Origin: Flavobacteriaceae bacterium
GTDB lineage: Bacteria > Bacteroidota > Bacteroidia > Flavobacteriales > Flavobacteriaceae
DNA: 64,000 bases
Assembly (NCBI GenBank): GCA_028279515.1
Contig: JANQNQ010000004.1
Coordinates: 124,001-188,000 of the forward strand
Direction of reading: 5' to 3'
Position numbers and translations under genes: made by a program. Positions 40,301 to 48,057 of the stretch are shown piece after piece (position 1 is the first letter of the stretch; the number at the start of each line of letters is the position of its first letter). The notes below the pieces were generated by a model that was not told where the DNA came from, made no database searches, and was given only the letters and a program-made list of their open reading frames with translations.

Positions 40301-40725
40301 AGTATATGATTCCACAGTCTTATGTAATGCTTGAGGCGTTACCGGTGACACCAAGTGGCAAAGTAGACCGTAAGGCTCTGCCAGACCCAGAGATCAATAT
40401 CGAAGTATATGTGGCCCCTTCCACAGAAGTTGAGAGGCAACTGGTACACATCTGGGCGACCATACTCGAAATGGAAGAACAGGGAATAGGAGTAACGCAA
40501 AGTTTTTTTGAGATCGGAGGACATTCGCTTAAAGCAATTAACCTTTCGAACAAGATAAAAGAAGTGTTTTCGATAGAAATTTCCTTGAAGGAAATCTTTC
40601 AGAATAACACCGTATTGGCATTGGCAGAAATAATCGATGACTATTCATGGCTACACGATGAACAAATAGATCAGGGCGATGAAGAAGCAAATCAAGAGAA
40701 CGAAGAATTTGGGATTATCATATAA
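37381..40725 (+). CDS. Single-module NRPS (C-A-T), unassigned substrate
   Basis: A 1114-residue protein: TubC-like docking domain (1-58), C with HHIVSDG at 194, A, and T with Ser1049 in GGHS. The pocket reads D-A-E-H-V-G-E-V-T-K. It differs from the last A domain of the preceding protein only at the position matching GrsA 322 (Glu for Lys). The two A domains are otherwise very similar, including shared stretches such as LIRNQ, LLDQQHLNAYI and the ATPSFLE loop, so this module probably arose by duplication of the end of the upstream gene. The tail ENEEFGIII is identical to that of the upstream protein. The 12-bp gaps on both sides are almost the same sequence. Because docking domains and tails are repeated here, use of this module may be optional or iterative. 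Confidence 0.93.
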   Translation: MNDILTRLRKNKIKVTLDGENLKVTLPENFENNQLLAEIKENKEGLIQYIKLAQGKTFSNISKATERSHYPLSSAQRRMYFLYEFDKKSLNYNMPSVYNISGNVDTSLLDQIFKKIVDRHEILRTNFILDNGEVVQKVVSSKSFEVTYFSCSEEESEDIIKEFVRPFDLSSGYPFRAGLINIGEGDYILILDQHHIVSDGLSQDILIHDFWSLYNGVDLPPLRLQYNDYAVWQQDTPQQELMAKDREFWLSEYEEQVPGLQLPSDHNRPTVKSGKGSSVRFNMEENRSKQIGEMIQKLGLTPFVFFTSIYTILLNKLSGQQDIVVGTPTMGRNHVDLEGIVGMFVNTVPLRNQVDTSLSFIGYLERVKDCILNCFDHQLYQYDDLVDELGLERDPSRNPLFDTLISYKKHEASTMAETTFAETDLGIESVGFDRKISKFDLSLNVFEVDEGFNYSFEYSTDLFEQATIEKYAGYLELLIDQILDEPNVKLSELTLLTNEKYNDIVNGFNSNDKAYDLDQTLISLFRQQVQKTPDNIALRYHDAEVTYAELEARTNALANHLIDQGIKTGEVIGICMDRSIEMITAILGILKTGCGYLPLDPSQPISRRAYQLSDSNASLVITSDNYEKLFSNDQLFLIESVNWAEVPHTDLEADINSNSLAYIIYTSGSTGNPKGVGIKHKGVVNLIRNQREAFGISDSDRVLQFSPIYFDASVEQIWLSLLSGCTLVLIDENTLLDQQHLNAYIATQGVTHFHATPSFLETLELDNNNDLRRVVAGGEACKPSLATKFEAYDFYNEYGPTETTVTATMYKVGKVQNNASIYIGKPISNMKGYVLDANMKVVPIGVVGELCLSGPALSDGYINRPELTAAVFVDNPFSDGSYAKLYKTGDLVRWLPDGNLEFLGRKDHQVKIRGYRIELGEIEARLQALDAIQQAVVEVKETAAGDEQLVGYLTTNEEMDSSKIISQLKEHLPEYMIPQSYVMLEALPVTPSGKVDRKALPDPEINIEVYVAPSTEVERQLVHIWATILEMEEQGIGVTQSFFEIGGHSLKAINLSNKIKEVFSIEISLKEIFQNNTVLALAEIIDDYSWLHDEQIDQGDEEANQENEEFGIII

Positions 40726-40737
40726 ACAACCGAAAAA

Positions 40738-43700
40738 ATGAGAGACTTTTTAAGAAGATTAAGAAAGAACAGAATCAAAGTGACCTTGGAGGGAGACAAT
40801 TTAAAAGTAATTCCTCCTGAGAACTTTCAAAATAATGAGCTGCTGGCAGAGATTAAAGAAAACAAAGAAGCCCTCATCCAACATATCAAACTTGCAAAGG
40901 GCAAGACATTCTCTAACATCTCTAAGGCAGAAGAACGTACATACTATCCATTGTCTTCGGCCCAACGCAGAATGTATTTTCTGTACGAGTTCGATAAAGA
41001 ATCACTGAATTACAATATGCCCGCAGTCTACAATATAGGTGGTCGTTTGGATACCGAACTATTGGACAAGGTATTCAAGAAGATCGTAGACCGACACGAG
41101 ATATTGCGCACTAACTTCGTTCTAAACGAAGGCGAAGTGATGCAAAAAATAGTTCCTTCAGAGGCGTTCGAGGTCTCATACTTCTCCTGTTCTAAAAGCC
41201 GTTCAGAAGTTGTCATCAAAGAATTCATTCGCCCATTTGACCTGTCTAAAGATTATCCTTTCAGAGTGGGGCTTATCGATGTACGAGATGGAGAGTACAT
41301 CTTGATCTTGGATCAACACCATATCGTCAGTGATGGTTTATCAGAAGAAATTTTAATAAAAGACTTCTGGAGCCTGTACAATGGCCTCAACCTACCTTCC
41401 TTGAGATTGCAGTACAAGGACTATGCTGTATGGCAACAAGATGATCCACAACAGAAGCTGATGGCCAAGGACAAGGAATTCTGGCTTTCCGAATATAAGG
41501 AACCGGTCTCAGGTCTACAACTTCCTTTAGACCATGAACGTCCTATTGTAAAAAGTGGTAGGGGAGATTCTATAAAATTTCAGATTGATAGACACAAGGC
41601 AAACGAGATTGGGGCATTGACCCAAAAATTTCGCTTAACGCCCTTCGTGTTCTTTACCTCGGTCTATACCATCCTTTTAAACAAACTCAGCGGGCAACAG
41701 GACATCGTAGTGGGAACTCCGACCATGGGAAGAAACCATGTTGACCTAGAAGGGATTGTCGGGATGTTTGTAAATACCATTCCGTTAAGAAATCAGGTGG
41801 ATACAACACTGTCGTTTACAGAATATTTAGAGCATGTCAAAGAGTGTATTCTTAACTGCTTTGATCATCAACTGTATCAATATGATGATCTGGTTGATGA
41901 GTTGGGGTTAGAGAGAGATACCAGCCGTAATCCTCTGTTCGATACCCTGATCTCGTACAAAAAGCACGATACCTCAGTTATGGCAGAGACCGTTGTTGAT
42001 GAGAATGACCTCAATATAGAAACGGTAGGATTTGATCGAAGCATGTCCAAGTTCGACCTAAGTCTAGGTCTTACCGAATTCGATAATGGATTTAATTGTT
42101 CTATCGAGTATAGCACTGACCTTTTCAAGGAAGAGACCATAAGAAAATATGCCGACTATTTAGAACTTCTGATAAGTCAAATACTTAAAAACCCAAATGT
42201 GAAGCTTAGTGAATTAACCTTACTTTCTGAAGAAGGATATGATGCCATAGTTCACGGATTCAATGCCAATGACAAGTCATATGACCTAGACCAAACAGTG
42301 GTTGACCTATTTCGTCAACAAGTGGCAAAGACACCAGATGCGGTCGCCTTGAGATTTCATGAAGCAGAAATGACCTATCAAGAACTAGAATCTCGATCAG
42401 ACACGCTGTCTAAGCATATATTGTCAAAAGGAGTACAAAATGGTGATGTCATCGGCATATGTATGGACCGTTCTATGGAAGTGGTCATTGCCATGTTGGG
42501 AATTCTCAAGGCAGGGTGTGGTTATCTATCCTTGGATCCATCACAACCAATAGCACGCAGAGAATACCAACTTACTGACAGCAATGCCAGCTTGGTCATT
42601 ACATCACAGGATTATGAAGAAACGTTCTCTAGTTCAAAACTGCTTTTGATCGATTCGGTCGATTGGGATAGTGTGCCAGAAGTTGATGCCGAGGTACGTT
42701 TCAATAGTAGTTCAATGGCATATATCATATACACTTCGGGGTCTACAGGTAAGCCCAAAGGTGTGGCAGCGCGACATAGTTCGGTAGTCAATTTGGTTTA
42801 CAATCAACAAGAATTTTTCGACATCAACGAAGATGATCGTATTCTACAATTCTCCCCAATATATTTTGATGCATGTGTAGAACAGATATGGCTTTCGCTA
42901 CTTAGTGGATGCGCCTTAGTTTTGATAGATGAAGCTACGATATTAGACCATAATTTATTCAAAGCATATGTAGAAGCGCAAAACATCACGCAACTTCATG
43001 CAACACCATCATTTTTAGATGTTTTGAACCTAGGAAACATCTCAAGTCTTGAGAAAGTCATTGCTGCCGGAGAAGTATGCTCTAAAACACTCGCGAAGAA
43101 GTATAAGAACTACAAGTTTTATAATGCCTACGGCCCAACAGAAACTACGGTGATCAGTGCACAAACGCAGGTACTTCCTTCTATGCTTAACAAGCAAAGC
43201 ATACCCATAGGCAAGCCTATTTCAAATGTCAAAGCATATGTGCTAGATGCGAATATGAAAGTGGTTCCGGTAGGAATAATGGGGGAACTATACCTGTCTG
43301 GAGCTGGTATTTCTCTAGGGTATATCAATGCAAAAGAACTTACAGAAAAAAGCTTTATCAACAATCCGTTTTCTGATGACCCAAATGCACGACTTTACAA
43401 AACCGGTGATGTAGTGAGATGGATGAAGGATGGAAACCTAGAATATTTTGGAAGAAAGGACCATCAGGTAAAGATCAGAGGGTACCGCATTGAGTTAGGA
43501 GAAATTGAAGCTGCGCTGCTAACGGTAGCGAAAATTCAGAGAGCTGTAGTAGACGTAAAGATCAACACAACAGGTGATCGGTTTTTAGTGGGCTATATAA
43601 TTTCGGAAGGAAACATTGAACATGCAGAAATTTTAGAAGCGCTAAGAGACAAATTACCAGAATATATGATTCCTTCATCGTATGTCTTCTTAGATGATTT

Positions 43701-44064
43701 CCCCAAAACACCGAGCGGAAAGATCGACCGCAAAGTGTTACCTATTCCAGACGTTCAACAGTTAGAATACGTTGCGCCAACAACAGATATAGAAATACAA
43801 TTGGTAACTATTTGGGCTTCATTGTTGGATATAAAAGAAGAGCAAATTGGAGTCACGCAAAGCTTTTTTGAGATCGGAGGGCACTCGCTTAAAGCCATCA
43901 ATCTGTCTAACAAGATCAAAGAAGTGTTTTCGGTAGAGATCGCTTTGAAAGATATTTTCCAACGGAAAACGATTACGGGTCTAGCCGACATGATCAACGA
44001 CTATTTATGGCTACATAACAAAGAAGAAGATAAAAGCAGTGTAGAATCAGAAATAATAATTTAG
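40738..44064 (+). CDS. Single-module NRPS (C-A-T), unassigned substrate
   Basis: A 1108-residue protein with TubC-like docking (1-58), C (HHIVSDG at 194), A and T (Ser1050 in GGHS). The pocket reads D-A-E-H-I-A-A-V-I-K, sharing D-A-E-H with the two preceding A domains but more hydrophobic in the rest. The docking domain is closely similar to those of the preceding NRPS and of the following thioesterase. The C-terminal peptide, SVESEIII, keeps the Ile-Ile-Ile ending but not the EEFG part. The D-x-E-H start recalls the published 2,4-diaminobutyrate code (D-L-E-H-N-T-T-V-S-K), but the remaining positions agree poorly, so no call is made. This is the last C-A-T module before the thioesterase. Confidence 0.93.
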   Translation: MRDFLRRLRKNRIKVTLEGDNLKVIPPENFQNNELLAEIKENKEALIQHIKLAKGKTFSNISKAEERTYYPLSSAQRRMYFLYEFDKESLNYNMPAVYNIGGRLDTELLDKVFKKIVDRHEILRTNFVLNEGEVMQKIVPSEAFEVSYFSCSKSRSEVVIKEFIRPFDLSKDYPFRVGLIDVRDGEYILILDQHHIVSDGLSEEILIKDFWSLYNGLNLPSLRLQYKDYAVWQQDDPQQKLMAKDKEFWLSEYKEPVSGLQLPLDHERPIVKSGRGDSIKFQIDRHKANEIGALTQKFRLTPFVFFTSVYTILLNKLSGQQDIVVGTPTMGRNHVDLEGIVGMFVNTIPLRNQVDTTLSFTEYLEHVKECILNCFDHQLYQYDDLVDELGLERDTSRNPLFDTLISYKKHDTSVMAETVVDENDLNIETVGFDRSMSKFDLSLGLTEFDNGFNCSIEYSTDLFKEETIRKYADYLELLISQILKNPNVKLSELTLLSEEGYDAIVHGFNANDKSYDLDQTVVDLFRQQVAKTPDAVALRFHEAEMTYQELESRSDTLSKHILSKGVQNGDVIGICMDRSMEVVIAMLGILKAGCGYLSLDPSQPIARREYQLTDSNASLVITSQDYEETFSSSKLLLIDSVDWDSVPEVDAEVRFNSSSMAYIIYTSGSTGKPKGVAARHSSVVNLVYNQQEFFDINEDDRILQFSPIYFDACVEQIWLSLLSGCALVLIDEATILDHNLFKAYVEAQNITQLHATPSFLDVLNLGNISSLEKVIAAGEVCSKTLAKKYKNYKFYNAYGPTETTVISAQTQVLPSMLNKQSIPIGKPISNVKAYVLDANMKVVPVGIMGELYLSGAGISLGYINAKELTEKSFINNPFSDDPNARLYKTGDVVRWMKDGNLEYFGRKDHQVKIRGYRIELGEIEAALLTVAKIQRAVVDVKINTTGDRFLVGYIISEGNIEHAEILEALRDKLPEYMIPSSYVFLDDFPKTPSGKIDRKVLPIPDVQQLEYVAPTTDIEIQLVTIWASLLDIKEEQIGVTQSFFEIGGHSLKAINLSNKIKEVFSVEIALKDIFQRKTITGLADMINDYLWLHNKEEDKSSVESEIII

Positions 44065-44068
44065 ACCA

Positions 44069-44148
44069 TACGATCTTCTGACCAGCTTTTTGTTCGCTCG
44101 TTTTCGAACCATCTTTTGCATCGTACATACAGGGTGGTGAAAACACCC
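44069..44148 (+). other. Intergenic region with several short inverted repeats
   Basis: The 133-bp gap before the thioesterase gene holds TACGAT/ATCGTA (44069-44074 with 44120-44125), nested GTTCG/CGAAC (44092-44096 with 44105-44109), and a separate GGGTG/CACCC hairpin (44132-44148, 7-base loop). None is followed by a T-run. The sibling NRPS genes upstream are separated by only 12 bp, so this spacer is unusual and might hold RNA structure, a processing site or a regulatory site. Confidence 0.35.
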
Positions 44149-44197
44149 ACGGACTCTTCGATGTTGCGATAGCATATACTATTAAACTACTTAAAGA

Positions 44198-45253
44198 ATG
44201 AATGAACTTCTAAATAAAATAAGAAAGAACAAAATCAAAGTAACGCTTGATGGAGAAAATTTAAAGGTAAAACTTCCCGAAGGTTTTCAAAATCATGAGC
44301 TTTTGACTGAGATTAAAGAAAACAAGGAGGAATTCATCAAGTATGTCAAATTGATAAAGGACCGAAAAGTTTCGAACTCAGGTGGCACAGAGAGGTTACT
44401 ACTTTTAAAAGAAACACTTGACCATAAAAACAATCTGTTCTTCTTTCACGATGGTAGCGGTAATGTCAATGCCTATATTGATCTGGTAGATAGGATTGAT
44501 TCAGCTAGCTGTTATGGCATTACCTATAAAGCAAATCATTTTGCACCCGAAACGTTGACTGTCGAAGCGTTGGCATCATACTATATCGAAGAAATGAGGG
44601 CCGTACAGAATACCCAACCCTATAATTTAATTGGTTGGAGTTACGGCGGAATGTTATGTTTCGAGATCGCAAAACAACTACAGGAAAAAGGAGAAAAAGT
44701 AAACAGTATTGTCATGATAGATACCGTTTACTTTCCTGATAGAGGCCCCTTGAAGTTTAATTTAAAGCATGAAAAAGAGCTCGTAGAGTTTATTTTTCAA
44801 GAAAACTTGAACTGGATAAGTGATGCGGAAGCTATTATCCCATTATGGGATACAGCAATACGATCGAGTGATATCAATGACATTTCAATTGAAACCATAC
44901 ATGAGTTTATTCCGGAAGAGATAAAACCCATGTTGATAGAAATCAAGGACAAAGTGGAAGTGCTCAGAACTTACAATGTTATAAGGACACTGATGTACTC
45001 GCTGATGAATTATAAGTTGGAAGGAGTGATTGAAGCCAGCACCTTGTATATAAAAGGAAAGGACAGTCCTAACTCGAGCCCAGATTTTCTATATGACCAT
45101 GTCGATTCTTTGACCGTCATAGAATCCGAAGGAGATCACTTTTCAGTCATGAATAAATCCAATGCAACCTTTATGGCGCAAACCATAGGGCATTTTTTCC
45201 TATCAGAGGAAGAAAAGAATGAACAACATTCGCTTAAAATATTGAACCCATAA
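44198..45253 (+). CDS. Thioesterase with N-terminal NRPS docking domain
   Basis: A 351-residue protein. Residues 1-60 are a TubC-like docking domain closely similar to those of the two preceding single-module NRPSs (KIKVTLDGENLKV, EIKENKE). Residues 70-345 are an alpha/beta-hydrolase thioesterase: oxyanion region FFHDGSGNVNAY, nucleophile Ser148 in GWSYGG, and a C-terminal histidine in SEGDHFSVM. It has no carrier domain, so it is a detached type I thioesterase that most likely docks onto the tail of the last NRPS module and releases the peptide by hydrolysis or cyclization. The GWSYGG nucleophile motif and the domain size fit release thioesterases better than editing ones; a separate type II enzyme is encoded at about 55 kb. 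No transmembrane or signal sequence is seen. Confidence 0.9.
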   Translation: MNELLNKIRKNKIKVTLDGENLKVKLPEGFQNHELLTEIKENKEEFIKYVKLIKDRKVSNSGGTERLLLLKETLDHKNNLFFFHDGSGNVNAYIDLVDRIDSASCYGITYKANHFAPETLTVEALASYYIEEMRAVQNTQPYNLIGWSYGGMLCFEIAKQLQEKGEKVNSIVMIDTVYFPDRGPLKFNLKHEKELVEFIFQENLNWISDAEAIIPLWDTAIRSSDINDISIETIHEFIPEEIKPMLIEIKDKVEVLRTYNVIRTLMYSLMNYKLEGVIEASTLYIKGKDSPNSSPDFLYDHVDSLTVIESEGDHFSVMNKSNATFMAQTIGHFFLSEEEKNEQHSLKILNP

Positions 45254-45265
45254 ACATTAACACAC

Positions 45266-46897
45266 ATGAAAATCAAAAAAGACGATTTAGTCTACATCAA
45301 ACAAAATTTGGCCATTGAGCCATTGATAGATAACTGGTATGCCTGGCCGCACATTGTATCTCCGGCAACCGCAGCAATGAACATCAAGGATAGGCACCTG
45401 AAGATCATGGAATCGTATGTCACGTATCCATCACTACATGCAAAGGCAGTGAAAAACCCAAAAATGCTAGGAGGCCCTTTTATAGACTATGAAGGAGAAA
45501 GGGTAGATGAAATTGAAGGACTTATCAAAGCGACCAAAACAAAGTGCGCGAAATTACTAAACCTCAGAGAAGATATTTTTTACTTGAACAAAATGCTACA
45601 GGAACATGCCGAAGGATATGCATTGACAGAATTATATCCTAAAGTTCCTGAAAGTTTGCAGGGAATGGTCGAGCTATTCTATGACATCAATAACAGACCT
45701 TCTTTCAGGTTTTTTGAAACCTTGTTATATGAGACCGAATACTATGATGAAAGTCTACAGAGCATCAACCTATTTTTGGTACATGATGATGATTCTAGAT
45801 CATTTGTATTAAGTACGCCAAAATTACCTAGTGAAGGGATTTTGAGAATTCATATACCGTTTAGAAGCCAAGAGATAGACGAGCTTTTTGCAATGGCTTC
45901 TAAGCCTATGAAGTATGGAGATATTCTAAGCAAATTTTCACTAAATGAAGAAGAAGAGGCGTTGTTCAACACCTTCTTTACAACAGAACCGCCGCGAACC
46001 TATAAAAAGTATGAAGGCGAAGGTGTTTTAACGCGTTATTTTGGACACGCCTGTATATTAACGGAAACCAAAAAGACAACTATTTTGGCCGATCCTCTGG
46101 TAAGCTACGGTTATGAAGCAGATGTTTCTCGCTATTCGTATGAAGACCTCCCTGAAACGATAGATTACGTGCTTATCACCCACAATCACCAAGATCACAT
46201 ATTGTTTGAAACACTCTTAAGAATACGCGGAAGAGTTAAAAACATCATTGTTCCGAGGAGTGATGGTGGTTCATTACAAGACCCTAACCTTAAGCTCATG
46301 TTCAACAAATTAGGTTTTGACAATATCATTGAGCTAGGCGAAATGGAAACCATAGAATTTGATGATTGTTCAATCACAGGGCTACCATTTATAGGTGAAC
46401 ATTGTGATCTTGATATCAGAAGTAAGCTTTGTCATATGGTGAAATTTAAAGATGGTTTCAAAATGCTTTTCGCGGCAGACTCTTGTAATGTGTCGCCCAA
46501 ACTCTATGAGAGAATTCGTGATATCATAGGAGACATTAATGTCATTTTCTTGGGAATGGAATGCCATGGAGCGCCGCTATCTTGGCTTTACGGTCCATTA
46601 ATGCCAGAGCCTTTGGACTACGATAAGGACCAATCGCGAAGATTGGCAGGATGTAATTTTGATCAGGCAAGAGCCATGGTTGACGTATTCAATCCTCAAG
46701 ATGTGTTTGTCTATGCCATGGGGCTTGAGCCTTGGCTTAAGTACATTAGTTCTATTAAGTACGACGAAGAATCACTGCCCATAATTGAATCTGATAGACT
46801 GCTTGAATACTGCAAAACAAAAGGTATTGAACCAGAACGTCTGTTCGGAGAGAAAATCATAGAATATCAATTAGAAGAAGAGGCTGTAACCGTTTAA
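45266..46897 (+). CDS. CmlA-type diiron beta-hydroxylase (metallo-beta-lactamase fold)
   Basis: A 543-residue protein with an N-terminal domain (about 1-245) and a C-terminal metallo-beta-lactamase-fold domain. It matches in length and layout CmlA of chloramphenicol biosynthesis (about 530 residues), which uses a diiron centre and O2 to beta-hydroxylate an aromatic amino acid bound to a carrier domain. Candidate metal ligands are His306, His308, Asp310, His311 (THNHQDH), Glu378 (IGEHCD) and Asp405 (AADSCN). The spacing closely follows CmlA, including the bridging-type glutamate that separates these oxygenases from hydrolytic MBL enzymes. The likely substrate is the aromatic residue on the first carrier of the trimodular NRPS; carrier-bound Asp or Hpg are alternatives. 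The C-terminus, EEEAVTV, resembles the terminal docking peptides of the NRPS proteins. It starts 12 bp after the thioesterase stop. Confidence 0.87.
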   Translation: MKIKKDDLVYIKQNLAIEPLIDNWYAWPHIVSPATAAMNIKDRHLKIMESYVTYPSLHAKAVKNPKMLGGPFIDYEGERVDEIEGLIKATKTKCAKLLNLREDIFYLNKMLQEHAEGYALTELYPKVPESLQGMVELFYDINNRPSFRFFETLLYETEYYDESLQSINLFLVHDDDSRSFVLSTPKLPSEGILRIHIPFRSQEIDELFAMASKPMKYGDILSKFSLNEEEEALFNTFFTTEPPRTYKKYEGEGVLTRYFGHACILTETKKTTILADPLVSYGYEADVSRYSYEDLPETIDYVLITHNHQDHILFETLLRIRGRVKNIIVPRSDGGSLQDPNLKLMFNKLGFDNIIELGEMETIEFDDCSITGLPFIGEHCDLDIRSKLCHMVKFKDGFKMLFAADSCNVSPKLYERIRDIIGDINVIFLGMECHGAPLSWLYGPLMPEPLDYDKDQSRRLAGCNFDQARAMVDVFNPQDVFVYAMGLEPWLKYISSIKYDEESLPIIESDRLLEYCKTKGIEPERLFGEKIIEYQLEEEAVTV

Positions 46898-46960
46898 TTT
46901 CTTTCAATAGAGAACGTTGCCCTGCTACCATTGAGATTATATAGAACCTGAATTGTATGC

Positions 46961-47015
46961 GCAGAAAGTCATGTGCTTATTCCCACAAGATGGTCTAAAA
47001 CAAATGATTTTCTGC
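46961..47015 (+). other. 12-bp inverted repeat with long loop upstream of prephenate dehydrogenase
   Basis: GCAGAAAGTCAT (46961-46972) pairs with ATGATTTTCTGC (47004-47015) with one G-U-type mismatch and a 31-base loop. It lies in the 229-bp gap between the beta-hydroxylase and prephenate dehydrogenase genes, the longest gap in the cluster. No T-run follows. The rest of this gap shows nothing I can name. Confidence 0.4.
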
Positions 47016-47126
47016 TTGTACAAAAGTGATTGCATATCATGCTAATAACCAATCAGAAGAAATTCTTATTCCAAGTTATAAAGTAGCATTTTTCAAGCGC
47101 TATAATTAATTCCTTTAAATAGAAAT

Positions 47127-48038
47127 ATGAAAATAGTTGTTGTGGGTTTAGGACTCATAGGAGGTTCTTTTGCGCTTTCCTTAAGGTCTGTTTATAAAAC
47201 TGCCGAAATTTTTGGCATAGATAATACGCAGGAAAATCTTTCAAAGGCTTTGTCCTTAGGGCTCATAGATGAAGAAGCCAACTATCCAGAACTTTATGAT
47301 GCAAACATTGTGATCGTAGCGGTTCCAGTAAATGCAAGTATTGAGCTGTTGCCTAAAATATTGCAGACTGTTGGTGATGATACCTTGGTATTTGATGTGG
47401 GATCTTCAAAGCAACTGATCTGTGATACGTTGGAATCGCACCCCAAAAGAAGAAATTTTTTAGCTGCGCATCCCATAGCGGGAACTGAATTTTCAGGCCC
47501 TGAAGCAGCTATAAAAGACTTGTTTTATAACAAGACAATGATTGTTTGTGAGGTAGAAAAAACAGCCTATAAATTGCAACAAACAGGACTACTACTTTTT
47601 GAAGATCTAGGCATGAATTTGCGTTTTATGTGTCCCAAAGTTCATGACAAACACATCGCTTATGTATCACACTTGTCTCACATCAGTTCTTTTATGTTAG
47701 GAAAAACGGTAATAGAGAAAGAAAAAATGGAAAGAGACATTTTTGATATGGCGGGTAGTGGATTCGAAAGTACGGTTAGGTTGGCAAAAAGTTCTGCAAG
47801 CATGTGGACTCCAATTTTTGAGCAAAACAGAAATAATGTTGCCGAAGTATTGGAGGAATATATCTGCAATTTACAGGCATTCAAAAAATTGATCGACAAT
47901 GGTGATTTTGATAAGGTCTATGAACAAATTACAGAGACCAATCGCATCAGAGAAGTTTTGACCGATAGCCGAACAGTTCCCTTGAGATTGAACGGTAAAA
48001 ATGGTGAACATTCAAGGGTTAAAAAGGCGGTGATGTAA
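47127..48038 (+). CDS. tyrA: Prephenate dehydrogenase, precursor supply for Hpg
   Basis: A 303-residue NAD(P)-dependent prephenate dehydrogenase. The N-terminal Rossmann motif is VVVGLGLIGGSFA. The catalytic region has AAHPIAGTEFSGPEAA followed by LFYNKTMIVC, and the all-helical dimerization domain includes DKHIAYVSHLSHISSFML and DMAGSGFESTVRLA. There is no chorismate mutase or ACT domain, so it is the minimal form. The reaction is prephenate to 4-hydroxyphenylpyruvate, the substrate of the dioxygenase encoded at 25217. Actinomycete glycopeptide clusters likewise include a dedicated prephenate dehydrogenase for Hpg. It follows the longest intergenic gap and may have its own promoter, though none could be identified. 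Confidence in family is high; a housekeeping tyrosine role cannot be excluded but the location argues against it. Confidence 0.9.
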   Translation: MKIVVVGLGLIGGSFALSLRSVYKTAEIFGIDNTQENLSKALSLGLIDEEANYPELYDANIVIVAVPVNASIELLPKILQTVGDDTLVFDVGSSKQLICDTLESHPKRRNFLAAHPIAGTEFSGPEAAIKDLFYNKTMIVCEVEKTAYKLQQTGLLLFEDLGMNLRFMCPKVHDKHIAYVSHLSHISSFMLGKTVIEKEKMERDIFDMAGSGFESTVRLAKSSASMWTPIFEQNRNNVAEVLEEYICNLQAFKKLIDNGDFDKVYEQITETNRIREVLTDSRTVPLRLNGKNGEHSRVKKAVM

Positions 48039-48057
48039 ACAATTAATAGAAAGGATT

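Noticed and set aside
44132-44148. GGGTG/CACCC hairpin as an intrinsic terminator after the last NRPS module
   Set aside because: The stem is only 5 bp and no T-run follows, and the downstream thioesterase would be expected to share the transcript.
45266-46897. Metallo-beta-lactamase or lactonase for resistance
   Set aside because: Length, two-domain layout and the glutamate ligand fit CmlA-type diiron oxygenases, not hydrolases of this fold.
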